NCBI GenBank assembly: GCA_036388295.1
Contig: DASVSC010000187.1
Coordinates: 1-33,794 of the forward strand
Length of the DNA: 33,794 bases
Direction of reading: 5' to 3'
Source of the DNA: RYN-431 sp036388295
GTDB taxonomy: Bacteria > Planctomycetota > Phycisphaerae > Tepidisphaerales > Tepidisphaeraceae
Shown piece after piece: positions 8,227 to 16,120 of this stretch (within the stretch, counting starts at the first letter, position 1; each line of letters opens with the position of its first letter). A program made the translations under genes and the position numbers. Under the pieces are notes generated by a model that ran no database searches, was not told the DNA's origin, and saw only the letters and a list, made by a program, of their open reading frames with translations.

Positions 8227-8487
8227 TTACCGCTTGCCGTCGGTTTCGTCCGACTTCCTGACCTTCACTTCCAGCCCGCCCGACAGTTGGGCGGCGATGC
8301 GGTCCATCTTGGCGTTGGCCGCCTTGAGCTGTTCGATGACCTGCTGCAGCTGGGCGCCCGAATCGGGAATGCCCTGCGCTTGGGCCGGCGAAATCGCCGG
8401 GCCGCCGCCCCACAGGGTCAGCAGAATGATCACCTGCAGCCCGATCGCCAGGCCGATCCATTTTTTGGTCGATTGTGAAGCGGTCAT
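8227..8487 (-). CDS. small membrane-anchored coiled-coil protein, first gene of the secretin operon
   Basis: The 86-residue product has one hydrophobic segment (about residues 11-28, IGLAIGLQVIILLTLWGG) followed by a Pro/Ala-rich spacer. A heptad-like helix comes next (QLQQVIEQLKAANAKMDRIA) and then a charged tail. No family was recognised. The ATG at 8487 places the basic STKK just before the hydrophobic segment; an earlier in-frame ATG at 8568 would add 27 unlikely residues. It lies 21 bases upstream of the secretin gene on the same strand. An inner-membrane anchor with a periplasmic coiled coil could link the platform to the secretin, but that is only a contextual guess. Part of it could instead be a cleaved signal peptide (…AQA). 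Confidence 0.65.
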   Translation of the reverse strand: MTASQSTKKWIGLAIGLQVIILLTLWGGGPAISPAQAQGIPDSGAQLQQVIEQLKAANAKMDRIAAQLSGGLEVKVRKSDETDGKR

Positions 8488-8690
8488 GTTGAGTCGCTCA
8501 TTACCCAGGCACCGACCCCAATCGTTCTTCGGCACGCGTTCGTCCGGCACTGCAGTTATTTCATCCACGGGTGAGCCGTGGCCTGAGGCACGTCCGGAGT
8601 ACGGGTTTGCGGTTTATTCTGATTAAGCCTGGCGGCGGGCATCCGATACAGAGAGTGTGGTGACGTCGGTCGCCGCCGGAGCAAAGCGTT
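8488..8690. promoter_or_regulatory. divergent promoter region between the two pilus operons
   Basis: These 203 bases separate the leftward secretin operon from the rightward kinase/STAS/ATPase operon and must hold the start signals of both. No convincing -35/-10 pair or sigma-54 box was found by eye. A small hairpin, CCACGG-GTGAG-CCGTGG, lies at 8565-8581. GGAG, nine bases before the GTG at 8691, serves as ribosome binding site for the kinase gene. Shared control of both halves of the machine is plausible because of the divergent layout. Confidence 0.4.
8565..8581. repeat. CCACGG/CCGTGG intergenic hairpin
   Basis: A 6-bp perfect inverted repeat with a five-base loop (GTGAG) lies in the divergent promoter region. 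It shares its core with the hairpin at 5019-5048, and a related one with GTACCAC/GTGGTAC arms lies at 22682-22713. It may be a regulator-binding site or a copy of a dispersed palindrome. Confidence 0.35.
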
Positions 8691-10517
8691 GTGAAAACAC
8701 GGCTGACCATGTCGGGCCTCGGCTTTCATCTCCTTGAACGGGGCGAGCGCGGCGTCGCGTGCATGGGCATCACCATGGCGATGATCCTGCTCGTCTGCTT
8801 CGGGGCCAATGCGTGGCTGACCGACCGCGCCGAATCCGAAGTCATTGCCGCCACCCGATTAGCACAACTGAATGCGGCCGGCCCGCTGCTGGCCGAAACC
8901 GCGGGGCGGCTGATCGCGGACCGTGATTTGTCGGCCCTGCGGCGCACCACGGCGGCGACGGCTGTTTCATTGAAGCTGGCCGGCTGCACCGTCTCCATCG
9001 GCGGCGGCCGCATTCTGGCCGACCTGACGCCGGCCCGCGTTAACACCCACACCTTGCCCGGCCAATGGACCGTCGATGCGGCGGACGATTCCTCTCCCGC
9101 CGCGGACGCCGGCCCGGCATTACGCTACCCATTCAGTGTGCCCGGCCAAGGCGCCGGCTACGTCGAATTGCTCACCGGCCAGCCCGAACGGCTGGCCTAC
9201 GCCCGTTTCGGCCCGTCGGCCTTGGTCTGTGCGGTGGGGCTGTGCGTGCTGGTGCTGGTCTACCGCCGCAGCCGCCGCGGACTGGCGGAGATGGACCTGA
9301 TCCGCGGATCACTGCAGGCGATCGAGGCCGGCGAAACGTCGACCGCCGCGCTGCAACTCGACGACCGCCTCGGCGTCACGGCCACGGCATGGAACAAGCT
9401 GCTGACGGAAGTGGACGGTCTGCGTCGCCGGCTCAAGTCGAACACTGCCGTCGCCGCGAACGGCAACCGTCGTGCGGGCGGGAACAATCTGGAAGCCGCT
9501 TGCGACGCCATGTCGCAAGGGCTGATTCTCATCGACGACAAGATGCGCGTCCGCTTCTCCAACGGCGCGGCCTGCACGTTCCTCAAGCACGACCGCACCT
9601 CCCTGGCCGGCGTGGCCGCGACTGACCTGGTGCAGGACGAGAAGTTCCAGGAAGCCATCCGCGTCATCGCCGCGGGCAAAAACCGCCGCCCGATCACGTT
9701 GGAACTGGAACAGTCCGGCGAAGCCGGAAGCGGCGTGCTGCGGTTCTGCGTTCGCCCCGTCCGCCGCGGCGACGCCGATTCGGCGATGATCATCATCGAA
9801 GACATCACCCAGCAGCGCACCGCCGAGCGGGCGCGCAACACGTTCATCAATCAAGTGACGCACGAACTGCGCACGCCGCTGACGAACATTCGTCTGTATA
9901 CGGAAACCGCGATCGAAGACGGCGAATCGAATCCCGAAGTGCGTGCCAACTGCCTGAACGTGATCAACAGCGAATCGCGCCGCCTGGAGCGCATTGTCAG
10001 CGAGATGCTGTCGGTCGCAGAGATCGAAGCCGGCTCCACGATGATCCGCCGCGAAGAGGTCTATTTCGACGCACTCGTCAAGGAACTGCACACGGACTAC
10101 AAGGCCCAGGCCGACGAGAAGAGCATCGCGTTGGAGTTCAACATTTCGCCCAAGCTGCCGAAGCTGGAGGCCGACAAAGACAAGCTTACGATTGCGATTC
10201 ACAACCTGCTCGGCAACGCGCTCAAATACACGCCGCAGGGCGGCAAAGTAACCGTCGGCGTCGACATACGCGACGGCCAGTTGGCCATCGACGTGGCCGA
10301 CACGGGCATCGGTATCGCGGCGGGCGAGACGGAAAAAATCTTCGACCGCTTCTTCCGCTCCGGCGACCCGCGCGTCGGCAAAATCGTCGGCACCGGCCTC
10401 GGCCTGACGCTGGCGCGCGAAGTGATGCGCCTGCACGGCGGCGACGTAACGGTCCAGTCCGAAATCAATCGCGGCAGCACGTTCACTGCCACGATGCCCG
10501 TGACGATGGCGGCATAA
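8691..10517 (+). CDS. membrane PAS-containing sensor histidine kinase of the pilus operon
   Basis: The 608-residue protein has two membrane segments (about 22-43 and 174-191) bracketing a 130-residue periplasmic sensor region. A HAMP-like linker, a PAS domain (about 265-372) and a HisKA/HATPase kinase core follow. H391 in FINQVTHELRTPLTN is the phosphorylation site. The N box (IHNLLGNALKYTP), G1 (DVADTGIGI), F box (FDRFF) and G2 (GTGLGLTLA) are all intact. The start is GTG, with GGAG nine bases upstream; an in-frame ATG at 8709 is the alternative. There is no adjacent response regulator with a DNA-binding domain. The STAS gene begins six bases after the stop. By position it could resemble PilS, but its partner is unknown. 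Confidence 0.9.
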   Translation: MKTRLTMSGLGFHLLERGERGVACMGITMAMILLVCFGANAWLTDRAESEVIAATRLAQLNAAGPLLAETAGRLIADRDLSALRRTTAATAVSLKLAGCTVSIGGGRILADLTPARVNTHTLPGQWTVDAADDSSPAADAGPALRYPFSVPGQGAGYVELLTGQPERLAYARFGPSALVCAVGLCVLVLVYRRSRRGLAEMDLIRGSLQAIEAGETSTAALQLDDRLGVTATAWNKLLTEVDGLRRRLKSNTAVAANGNRRAGGNNLEAACDAMSQGLILIDDKMRVRFSNGAACTFLKHDRTSLAGVAATDLVQDEKFQEAIRVIAAGKNRRPITLELEQSGEAGSGVLRFCVRPVRRGDADSAMIIIEDITQQRTAERARNTFINQVTHELRTPLTNIRLYTETAIEDGESNPEVRANCLNVINSESRRLERIVSEMLSVAEIEAGSTMIRREEVYFDALVKELHTDYKAQADEKSIALEFNISPKLPKLEADKDKLTIAIHNLLGNALKYTPQGGKVTVGVDIRDGQLAIDVADTGIGIAAGETEKIFDRFFRSGDPRVGKIVGTGLGLTLAREVMRLHGGDVTVQSEINRGSTFTATMPVTMAA

Positions 10518-10523
10518 ACCACC

Positions 10524-10859
10524 ATGAAACTGCACCAACAGCGACACGGCGCCGTCACCCTCCTGAAGCCGGACGGCCCACTCATCGAAGGGGCCGCCGC
10601 CGAGTTCGATCAGGCCGCACGCGCCATCATGACGGCCACGCTCGGCCGGCTCGTCATTGATATGTCGACCGTCCCGTTCGTCGACAGCGTTGGCTTGGAA
10701 ACACTGCTGGACTTGACCGAAGTCATGGAAGACAGCGGCCGCGTCCTGAAGCTGTGCGGCGTGAACAAGACGGTACGCCAGGTGCTGGAGATCACCGAGA
10801 TCGACTCCCTTTTCGACCATTTCGAAGACGCGAACTCCGCCGTCCGGAGTTTCCTATGA
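10524..10859 (+). CDS. STAS-domain protein, anti-sigma factor antagonist type
   Basis: The 111-residue protein is a single STAS domain. It has the conserved strand LVIDMSTVPFVDSVGLETLL, with D54-S55 matching the D-S pair that carries the regulatory phosphoserine in SpoIIAA and RsbV. In that family the unphosphorylated form binds an anti-sigma kinase or another partner. No RsbW-type kinase or sigma factor gene lies nearby, so the target here is unknown. The gene sits between the histidine kinase and the pilus ATPase, and its stop overlaps the ATPase start (ATGA at 10856-10859). That linkage suggests a role in controlling the assembly machine directly or through partner switching. Confidence 0.88.
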   Translation: MKLHQQRHGAVTLLKPDGPLIEGAAAEFDQAARAIMTATLGRLVIDMSTVPFVDSVGLETLLDLTEVMEDSGRVLKLCGVNKTVRQVLEITEIDSLFDHFEDANSAVRSFL

Positions 10860-12628
10860 CGCAGACGCTGCCCGCGAAAAAGCTCAAGATCGGCGACGCG
10901 CTGCTCAGCCAGGGTGCGATCAACAGCGAACAGCTCACGCGCGCCCTAGCCGAACAACGGGCGACGGGGCGCATGCTCGGGCAGGTACTCGTCGACCAGG
11001 GCGTCATCACCGGCACGACGCTGGTCCAAGTCCTCGGCCAGACGCTCGGCGTCCCCGGCGTGCACCTGCGCCATGGCCTGATCGACCCGGCCGTCATGAA
11101 GCTGGTCGGCGAGGAAGAGGCCGAGCGGTTGCTGGCGATTCCGATGTTCAAGGTGCGCGACACGCTCACGGTCGCGATGGCCGAGCCGCAGTCGCTGCCG
11201 AACATCGACCGTTTGCGGCAGATCACCAACTGCAAGATCCGCCCGGTGCTGGCCCTCGAAGCCAACATCCGCGAGTTCATCAAGAAGTACGCCGGCGGCG
11301 AAGTGAACGTCGACGCGTTCCTCTCCTCGCTGGTCGAGTCCAACGTCGAAGTGGTCGAGCGCGAGGCGGTCGACGAAGGGCCCGTGACCGACCTGGACAA
11401 GATGGTCGCGGGCAGCCCGATCATCAATCTGGTGAACGTCGCATTCATGACCGCCATCCGCGACAAGGCCAGCGACATTCACATCGAGCCCGACAAAAAA
11501 GGCACCCGTATCCGCTACCGCATCGACGGCGTGTTGCGCGACTTGATGAAGCCGCCCGGCGGCATCCACGGCTCGATCGTTTCGCGCGTCAAGGTCATCT
11601 CCAAGATGGACATCGCCGAGAAACGGTTGCCGCAGGAAGGGCGCGTGCGCCTGATCGCCGAAGGCCGTGAGATCGACTTGCGCGTCAGCAGCATGCCGAC
11701 GCTGCTCGGCGAAAAGCTGGTTATTCGCATCCTCGATAAGGCCAACCTGCGCGTGAAGATGGAAGAGCTGGGCTTTCGACCGGACGCGCTCACGGTGCTC
11801 AAGCGAATCCTTCGCCAGCCGCACGGTTTGGTGCTCGTCACCGGGCCGACGGGCAGCGGCAAGACGACCACGCTTTACTCGGCCCTGGACCTGCTGCGCA
11901 GCCCGGAGTTGAACATCGTCACGATCGAAGACCCGGTGGAATACCAGCTCGACCTGGTCAACCAGATTCACGTCCACGACGCGATCGGTCTGTCGTTCGC
12001 CCGGGCGCTGCGCAGTATTCTTCGCCAGGACCCGGACGTCATCATGGTCGGCGAGATTCGTGACGAAGAAACGGCCCGCGTCGCGGTACAGGCCGCGCTG
12101 ACGGGTCACTTGGTGCTGGCCACGCTGCACACGAACGACGCGCCGGGCGCGGTGGCCCGTTTGCTGGACATGAACGTCGAGCCGTACCTGCTGTCGAGCG
12201 CGCTCAACGGCGTGGTGGCCCAGCGACTGGCCCGCACGATCTGCCCGACCTGTGCGACGAAGTATTACCCCGAACCCGAATCCCTGCGTGACGCCGGCCT
12301 TGAAGCCAAGACCGGCCACGTCTTTCGCAAGGGCGGCGGCTGCCCCAAATGCCACGACAGCGGGTTCGTCGGCCGGATGGGCGTGTACGAAGTGATGGAA
12401 GTCACGCCGCAGATGCGAAAGGTCATCCACCGCGGCGGCGGCTCACACGAGCTGCGCGACCAGATGAAACTGCACGGCAACCTCAGCCTGCGCGAGGAAG
12501 GCATTCTGCTGGCGCTGGCGGGCAAAAGCAGCCTCGAAGAAGTCATTGGCATCACCCACACCGAAGACGCGTCGCCGGCCCACGGCGGCGCGACGACGGA
12601 CGCCGCCAAAGAAAGCAGGGCGGCATGA
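10856..12628 (+). CDS. GspE/PilB-type assembly ATPase
   Basis: The 590-residue product carries an N-terminal MshEN/GspE-N-type domain (about 5-150), in which other family members bind c-di-GMP or a partner. A hexameric ATPase core follows. Walker A GPTGSGKT occupies 330-337 with K336. The Asp and His boxes lie between, and Walker B DPDVIMVGE runs 392-400. A tetracysteine zinc site (C463, C466, C496, C499) marks extension-type ATPases. The ATG at 10856 overlaps the STAS stop; GGAG lies just upstream. The enzyme drives pilus or pseudopilus polymerisation from the cytoplasmic face. No PilT-type retraction ATPase is in the window. Confidence 0.96.
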   Translation: MTQTLPAKKLKIGDALLSQGAINSEQLTRALAEQRATGRMLGQVLVDQGVITGTTLVQVLGQTLGVPGVHLRHGLIDPAVMKLVGEEEAERLLAIPMFKVRDTLTVAMAEPQSLPNIDRLRQITNCKIRPVLALEANIREFIKKYAGGEVNVDAFLSSLVESNVEVVEREAVDEGPVTDLDKMVAGSPIINLVNVAFMTAIRDKASDIHIEPDKKGTRIRYRIDGVLRDLMKPPGGIHGSIVSRVKVISKMDIAEKRLPQEGRVRLIAEGREIDLRVSSMPTLLGEKLVIRILDKANLRVKMEELGFRPDALTVLKRILRQPHGLVLVTGPTGSGKTTTLYSALDLLRSPELNIVTIEDPVEYQLDLVNQIHVHDAIGLSFARALRSILRQDPDVIMVGEIRDEETARVAVQAALTGHLVLATLHTNDAPGAVARLLDMNVEPYLLSSALNGVVAQRLARTICPTCATKYYPEPESLRDAGLEAKTGHVFRKGGGCPKCHDSGFVGRMGVYEVMEVTPQMRKVIHRGGGSHELRDQMKLHGNLSLREEGILLALAGKSSLEEVIGITHTEDASPAHGGATTDAAKESRAA

Positions 12629-13845
12629 AACTCACCTACAAAGGCTTCGACCGCGCGGGCCAGCCCGTCACGGATAGCGTCGACGCTCGTGACATCGCCG
12701 ACGCGACGGAAATGCTCCGTCGGCAGGGCGTTTACCTGACCGAAATCCACGCCGCCGACGCCGCTGCCGCGCCGAAGATGCCGAGCGTGTCCGCGTTCGG
12801 CAAAGGCCGGCGACTGAAGCACGTCGCCATGTTCATGCGCCAGTTGCACGTGCTCGTCGCCACCGGCACGCCGGTGGCCGAATCGCTGATCGCGCTGGAG
12901 CGACAGTCGAAGGACGAAAAATGGAAGGCGGTCGTCACTGACATCAAGACGAAGGTCGAGCAAGGCGCGTCGCTTTCGTCGGCGATGGCCGCGCACCCGC
13001 GGTACTTCAACGCCATCTGCCGCGGCTTAGTCGCGGCGGGGGAATCGGGCGGCAATCTGGACGTCATGCTCGAACGGCTGTCCGTGCTCAGCCGTAAGCA
13101 GGTGCACGTTCGCGCGAGCGTGATCGGCGCCATGATCTACCCGGCGTTGCTGACGGTCGTCGCGGTTGGCGTCCTCGTGACGCTGATGATTTTTGTTCTG
13201 CCGCGGTTTAGTGCGCTGTTCCTGTCGTTGGACACGCCGCTGCCGCCGACCACGAAGTTTTTGATGGCCCTGAGTGACATCACCCGCACGTACTGGTGGA
13301 CGTCGCCCATCATTCTGGGTGCGGGCGGCTTCGGCGCGTGGACGATGCTCAAAACGCCCACCGGCAAGCGCGGCCTCGACCGGCTCATCATCTCCGCCCC
13401 GCAGTTCGGCCTGATCGTACGTAGTTTCGAGACTGCCAAGATCACGCGCCTGCTGGGCATCCTGCTCCACGGCCGCGTGCCGCTTCTGGAGGCGCTGGAC
13501 CTGACGCGCGATTCGACGTCAAACTTTTACTACACGCAGCTGCTCACCCGCGCCAGTGACGCCATCACGCGCGGTGACTCCCTTGCCGGCGCGTTCGCCG
13601 ATCCGCGGTTGATCGCGCCGTCGGTTTGCGAGGCCGTGCGCAGCGGCGAAAAGAGTGGCCAGCTCGGCACGCTGCTCAGCACCATCGCCGACTTTCTGGA
13701 CGAAGAAAATGACGTGACGCTCCGGTCGCTGACCAGCATCATCGAGCCGATCATCCTGATCATCCTCGGCGTGATGGTGGGCTTTATCGCGCTCAGCATG
13801 TTCATGCCGCTGTTCGACCTGACTTCAGCGACGGGGGCCAAATAA
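12625..13845 (+). CDS. GspF/PilC-type inner-membrane platform protein
   Basis: The 406-residue protein has two homologous GspF domains (about 68-190 and 270-395), each with the FxRQLxxLxxxGxPxxExL-like pattern; the first reads FMRQLHVLVATGTPVAESL. Membrane segments lie near 170-195, 225-243 and at the C-terminus (IIEPIILIILGVMVGFIAL). An N-terminal piece of about 60 residues precedes the first domain. The start overlaps the ATPase stop (ATGA at 12625-12628), and its stop overlaps the pilM start (TAATG). GspF/PilC forms the core of the inner-membrane platform and passes the ATPase movement to the growing filament. Confidence 0.95.
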   Translation: MKLTYKGFDRAGQPVTDSVDARDIADATEMLRRQGVYLTEIHAADAAAAPKMPSVSAFGKGRRLKHVAMFMRQLHVLVATGTPVAESLIALERQSKDEKWKAVVTDIKTKVEQGASLSSAMAAHPRYFNAICRGLVAAGESGGNLDVMLERLSVLSRKQVHVRASVIGAMIYPALLTVVAVGVLVTLMIFVLPRFSALFLSLDTPLPPTTKFLMALSDITRTYWWTSPIILGAGGFGAWTMLKTPTGKRGLDRLIISAPQFGLIVRSFETAKITRLLGILLHGRVPLLEALDLTRDSTSNFYYTQLLTRASDAITRGDSLAGAFADPRLIAPSVCEAVRSGEKSGQLGTLLSTIADFLDEENDVTLRSLTSIIEPIILIILGVMVGFIALSMFMPLFDLTSATGAK

Positions 13846-14870
13846 TGCCGTGGCTCACGCGCGCAGCGCATTCACCCATCGGCCTCGACCTGGGCACGCA
13901 CTCTTTCAAGGCCGTCCAGATGAAGCCGGCGGCGAAGGGTTGGGAATCGGTCCGTTCCGTGTCGTTGCCGCGCGTGACGCCGGGAGCGGCCTTGTCGGCG
14001 CAGGAGATCGAACGGCTCAAAGACGTTCTGGACCGCCGCGGGTTTTATGGCCGCGAAGTGGTAGTGGCCGTGCCGATGGAGTTGTTGCTGACGGCCGTCC
14101 TGGAACTGCCGGCGCGCGCGGCGGGCGTTCCGATCGAACAGATCGCCGCGGCGGAGTTCGGACGCGTCCACAAGGCCGACTCGGCGACGCTGACGATGTC
14201 GACTTGGGAACTCCCCCCGTCGGCCCGCGCCAGTCGCGCCACCTACATGCTGGCGGTCGGCGCGCAGTCGGCGTCGTTGACGGCACACATTGATCTAATC
14301 GAATCCGTCGGCCTGGACGTTCTGGCGGTCGAAGAGCCTTACTCGGCCGGCGCGCGGGGCTGCCTGCACTTCGCCGCCGCCAGCAGCGGCCTGACGGCCG
14401 TCGTGGATATCGGCTGGTCGGCCGCGACGCTGACGATCATGAAGCAGGGCACCGTCGTCTACACGCGAAAGCTCGCAGACGCCGGCCTCGTGCGCCTGCA
14501 CGCGGCGGCAATGGAAGCGACGGACGGCCAGGCGAGCGAACTGGAACACGACCTTTGGCGCGTCGGCTTCGGTTCGTCACCGCAGCCCGAGGCAGACCAC
14601 GCCGAAGTCCTTGATCTGCTGAAAGCGCACGTGTCGGAGATGTCGGGCGAAATCAAAAAAGCGTTCGGCTACGCCACGCACCAATACCCCGATTCGCCTA
14701 TGGACCGTGTTTTCCTGATCGGCGGCGGGGCAGCCATTCCGAACATCGCGGGGCGCATTCAGGACGAACTCGGCGTGGACACGGTTATCGCCGGCGTCGA
14801 TGCGGCCGACGGTGCGTCGTCCATGGTGTCGGCCCTGGGGCTGGCACTTTGGTCGGAGGACGGCCGATGA
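13845..14870 (+). CDS. pilM: PilM-type actin-like assembly protein
   Basis: The 341-residue protein has the actin-like ATPase pattern of PilM: phosphate loop 1 IGLDLGTHSFKAVQM near residues 12-26, phosphate loop 2 VVDIGWSAATLTI and the adenosine motif LIGGGAAIPNIAGRI near the C-terminus. It has no membrane segment. PilM is a cytoplasmic ring-forming protein that binds the N-terminal tail of PilN and couples the platform to the ATPase. The ATG overlaps the preceding stop, and its own stop overlaps the PilN start. A GspL-cytoplasmic-type protein would look similar, but a separate PilM followed by PilN and PilO is the type IV pilus plan. Confidence 0.9.
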   Translation: MPWLTRAAHSPIGLDLGTHSFKAVQMKPAAKGWESVRSVSLPRVTPGAALSAQEIERLKDVLDRRGFYGREVVVAVPMELLLTAVLELPARAAGVPIEQIAAAEFGRVHKADSATLTMSTWELPPSARASRATYMLAVGAQSASLTAHIDLIESVGLDVLAVEEPYSAGARGCLHFAAASSGLTAVVDIGWSAATLTIMKQGTVVYTRKLADAGLVRLHAAAMEATDGQASELEHDLWRVGFGSSPQPEADHAEVLDLLKAHVSEMSGEIKKAFGYATHQYPDSPMDRVFLIGGGAAIPNIAGRIQDELGVDTVIAGVDAADGASSMVSALGLALWSEDGR

Positions 14871-15466
14871 ACCGGCGGAACCTTCTCCCAGTCCAACGCC
14901 AGCACGCCAAACGGCGTGGCCGCGCAACGCGCCGGTGGGTCGTGATCAACTGCGTGTACGGATCGCTGTTGGCGGCGGTCGGTTGCGTGTACGCCTGGGC
15001 GGCGGTCGATTTCGGTCAACCCGCTAGCGTCGCCGCCGTCGCAGTAGACATCGAAAAGGCTAATACGCGATTAACCGGCTTGCGGCAGGAATCGCTATCG
15101 CTCAAGGCAATGCTGCAGTCCGTCGCCGACGTATCAAGCCGGCCCGACTGGAGCGTCCTGCTGGCGGCCGTCTCGCAAACGCTCGGCGATGACGTCGTGC
15201 TCAACAGCCTTACCAGCGCTTCGGACAGCACCGCCACGACGCCCGTTGCTTCGGCGGCGTCCGGCGAAGGAACGCCCAGACGCGTGCAGATCGGCGGCGT
15301 CGGCCGGACGCAGCAGGCGGTGACGCAGTTCGTGCTGCGCATTGAATCGATGGGCTTCTTCGACCGCGTCCAGTTGCTCCAGACCACGCCGCGCCCGTGG
15401 CAAGGCTCCGACGGCATCGGTTTCCAAGTCGTCTGCACCCTGCACGACGCCACGGGAGGCCACTAA
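14867..15466 (+). CDS. PilN-like inner-membrane assembly protein
   Basis: The 199-residue product has a short cytoplasmic N-terminus with NLLP (residues 5-8), matching the INLLP motif by which PilN docks on PilM. A basic stretch, one membrane segment (about 25-47), a coiled-coil part and a ferredoxin-like fold with the segment VTQFVLRIESMGFFDRVQLL follow. That segment is typical of PilN (VxxFVxxLExSxFFxxVxL). The start overlaps the pilM stop by four bases, and the PilO-like gene starts two bases after its stop. PilN pairs with PilO in the periplasm to form the alignment subcomplex. Confidence 0.85.
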   Translation: MNRRNLLPVQRQHAKRRGRATRRWVVINCVYGSLLAAVGCVYAWAAVDFGQPASVAAVAVDIEKANTRLTGLRQESLSLKAMLQSVADVSSRPDWSVLLAAVSQTLGDDVVLNSLTSASDSTATTPVASAASGEGTPRRVQIGGVGRTQQAVTQFVLRIESMGFFDRVQLLQTTPRPWQGSDGIGFQVVCTLHDATGGH

Positions 15467-15468
15467 TC

Positions 15469-16065
15469 ATGCCCGGGACCGGCCGCCGATTCTTCGTGAA
15501 CGTCACGTCCATTGATTTGGCGGGCATGGCTGTCGCTGCTGTGCTGACGGTGGCGTTGGTGTTCGGTGTCCTGGTGCCGCTGGGCACGCGCGAGCGTCAG
15601 AACACCGGACGCCAAGAGGCGGCGGCCCGGCAGAAGCAGCGGCTGAACGCACTGGTCGCGACCGCGAACGCCTTAAAGATGGACGTCGATAAGACGCAAA
15701 AGTTGATCGCCGCCTCGCCTTTGAATCTTCGGCCGCAATCGGCGTTGAACGACCGTTTGGCCAGCATCGTCGCGCTGTCGAATGAGTGCGGATTGGCCGT
15801 CGAGGACATGAAGCCGGGTGAAGGCGTTCGGATCCGCCGGTTCATGATGGTGCCGCTCCGGATGAAGGGGCGCGGCGGCTACGTGCAGAGCGTGGACTTC
15901 CTTCGCCGTCTGCACGAACAAACGCCGGACGTCGGCGTGAGCGCGTTTCACCTGAGCGGTTCGGCCGACTCGGGCGGCAGCGGTTCGGCGTTCGACTTTG
16001 AATTGCGTTGGCTGGCCCTGCCGCAGACGGCCGGCACGCCGGCAGTCGCGATTTTGCCGCAATAG
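15469..16065 (+). CDS. PilO-like inner-membrane assembly protein
   Basis: The 198-residue protein has a membrane segment near residues 17-40, a long coiled-coil region (about 42-80) and a small alpha/beta domain, the PilO/GspM layout. The sequence itself is weakly conserved, so the call leans on architecture and on its place directly after pilM and pilN. GGAGG lies about ten bases before the ATG. The family forms heterodimers with PilN. It is followed after 46 bases by a PilP/GspC-like gene whose start codon is embedded in a perfect inverted repeat. Confidence 0.75.
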   Translation: MPGTGRRFFVNVTSIDLAGMAVAAVLTVALVFGVLVPLGTRERQNTGRQEAAARQKQRLNALVATANALKMDVDKTQKLIAASPLNLRPQSALNDRLASIVALSNECGLAVEDMKPGEGVRIRRFMMVPLRMKGRGGYVQSVDFLRRLHEQTPDVGVSAFHLSGSADSGGSGSAFDFELRWLALPQTAGTPAVAILPQ

Positions 16066-16083
16066 TCGCCCGCCGAATCTGCC

Positions 16084-16120
16084 GACCTTCATGGGGAACC
16101 GCGGTGCACCCATGAAGGTC
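16084..16120 (+). promoter_or_regulatory. perfect 12-bp inverted repeat covering a start codon
   Basis: GACCTTCATGGG at 16084-16095 pairs exactly with CCCATGAAGGTC at 16109-16120. The 13-base loop contains the palindrome ACCGCGGT. The ATG at 16112 of the PilP/GspC-like gene lies inside the right arm, and another in-frame ATG at 16091 lies inside the left arm. In mRNA the stem would hide both candidate starts. A translation switch or a dimeric protein-binding site are both possible. Confidence 0.6.

Noticed and set aside
10683..10691. Possible loss of the STAS phosphorylation site, because Val precedes the conserved Gly
   Set aside because: In RsbV and SpoIIAA the phosphorylated serine is the one directly after Asp, and this is kept as S55.
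9309..10820. 503-codon open frame on the minus strand
   Set aside because: It is antisense to the histidine kinase and STAS genes, which have full motifs; no ribosome binding site or recognisable domain.
10946..12430. 494-codon open frame on the minus strand
   Set aside because: It mirrors the GspE/PilB ATPase gene and has no family features of its own.
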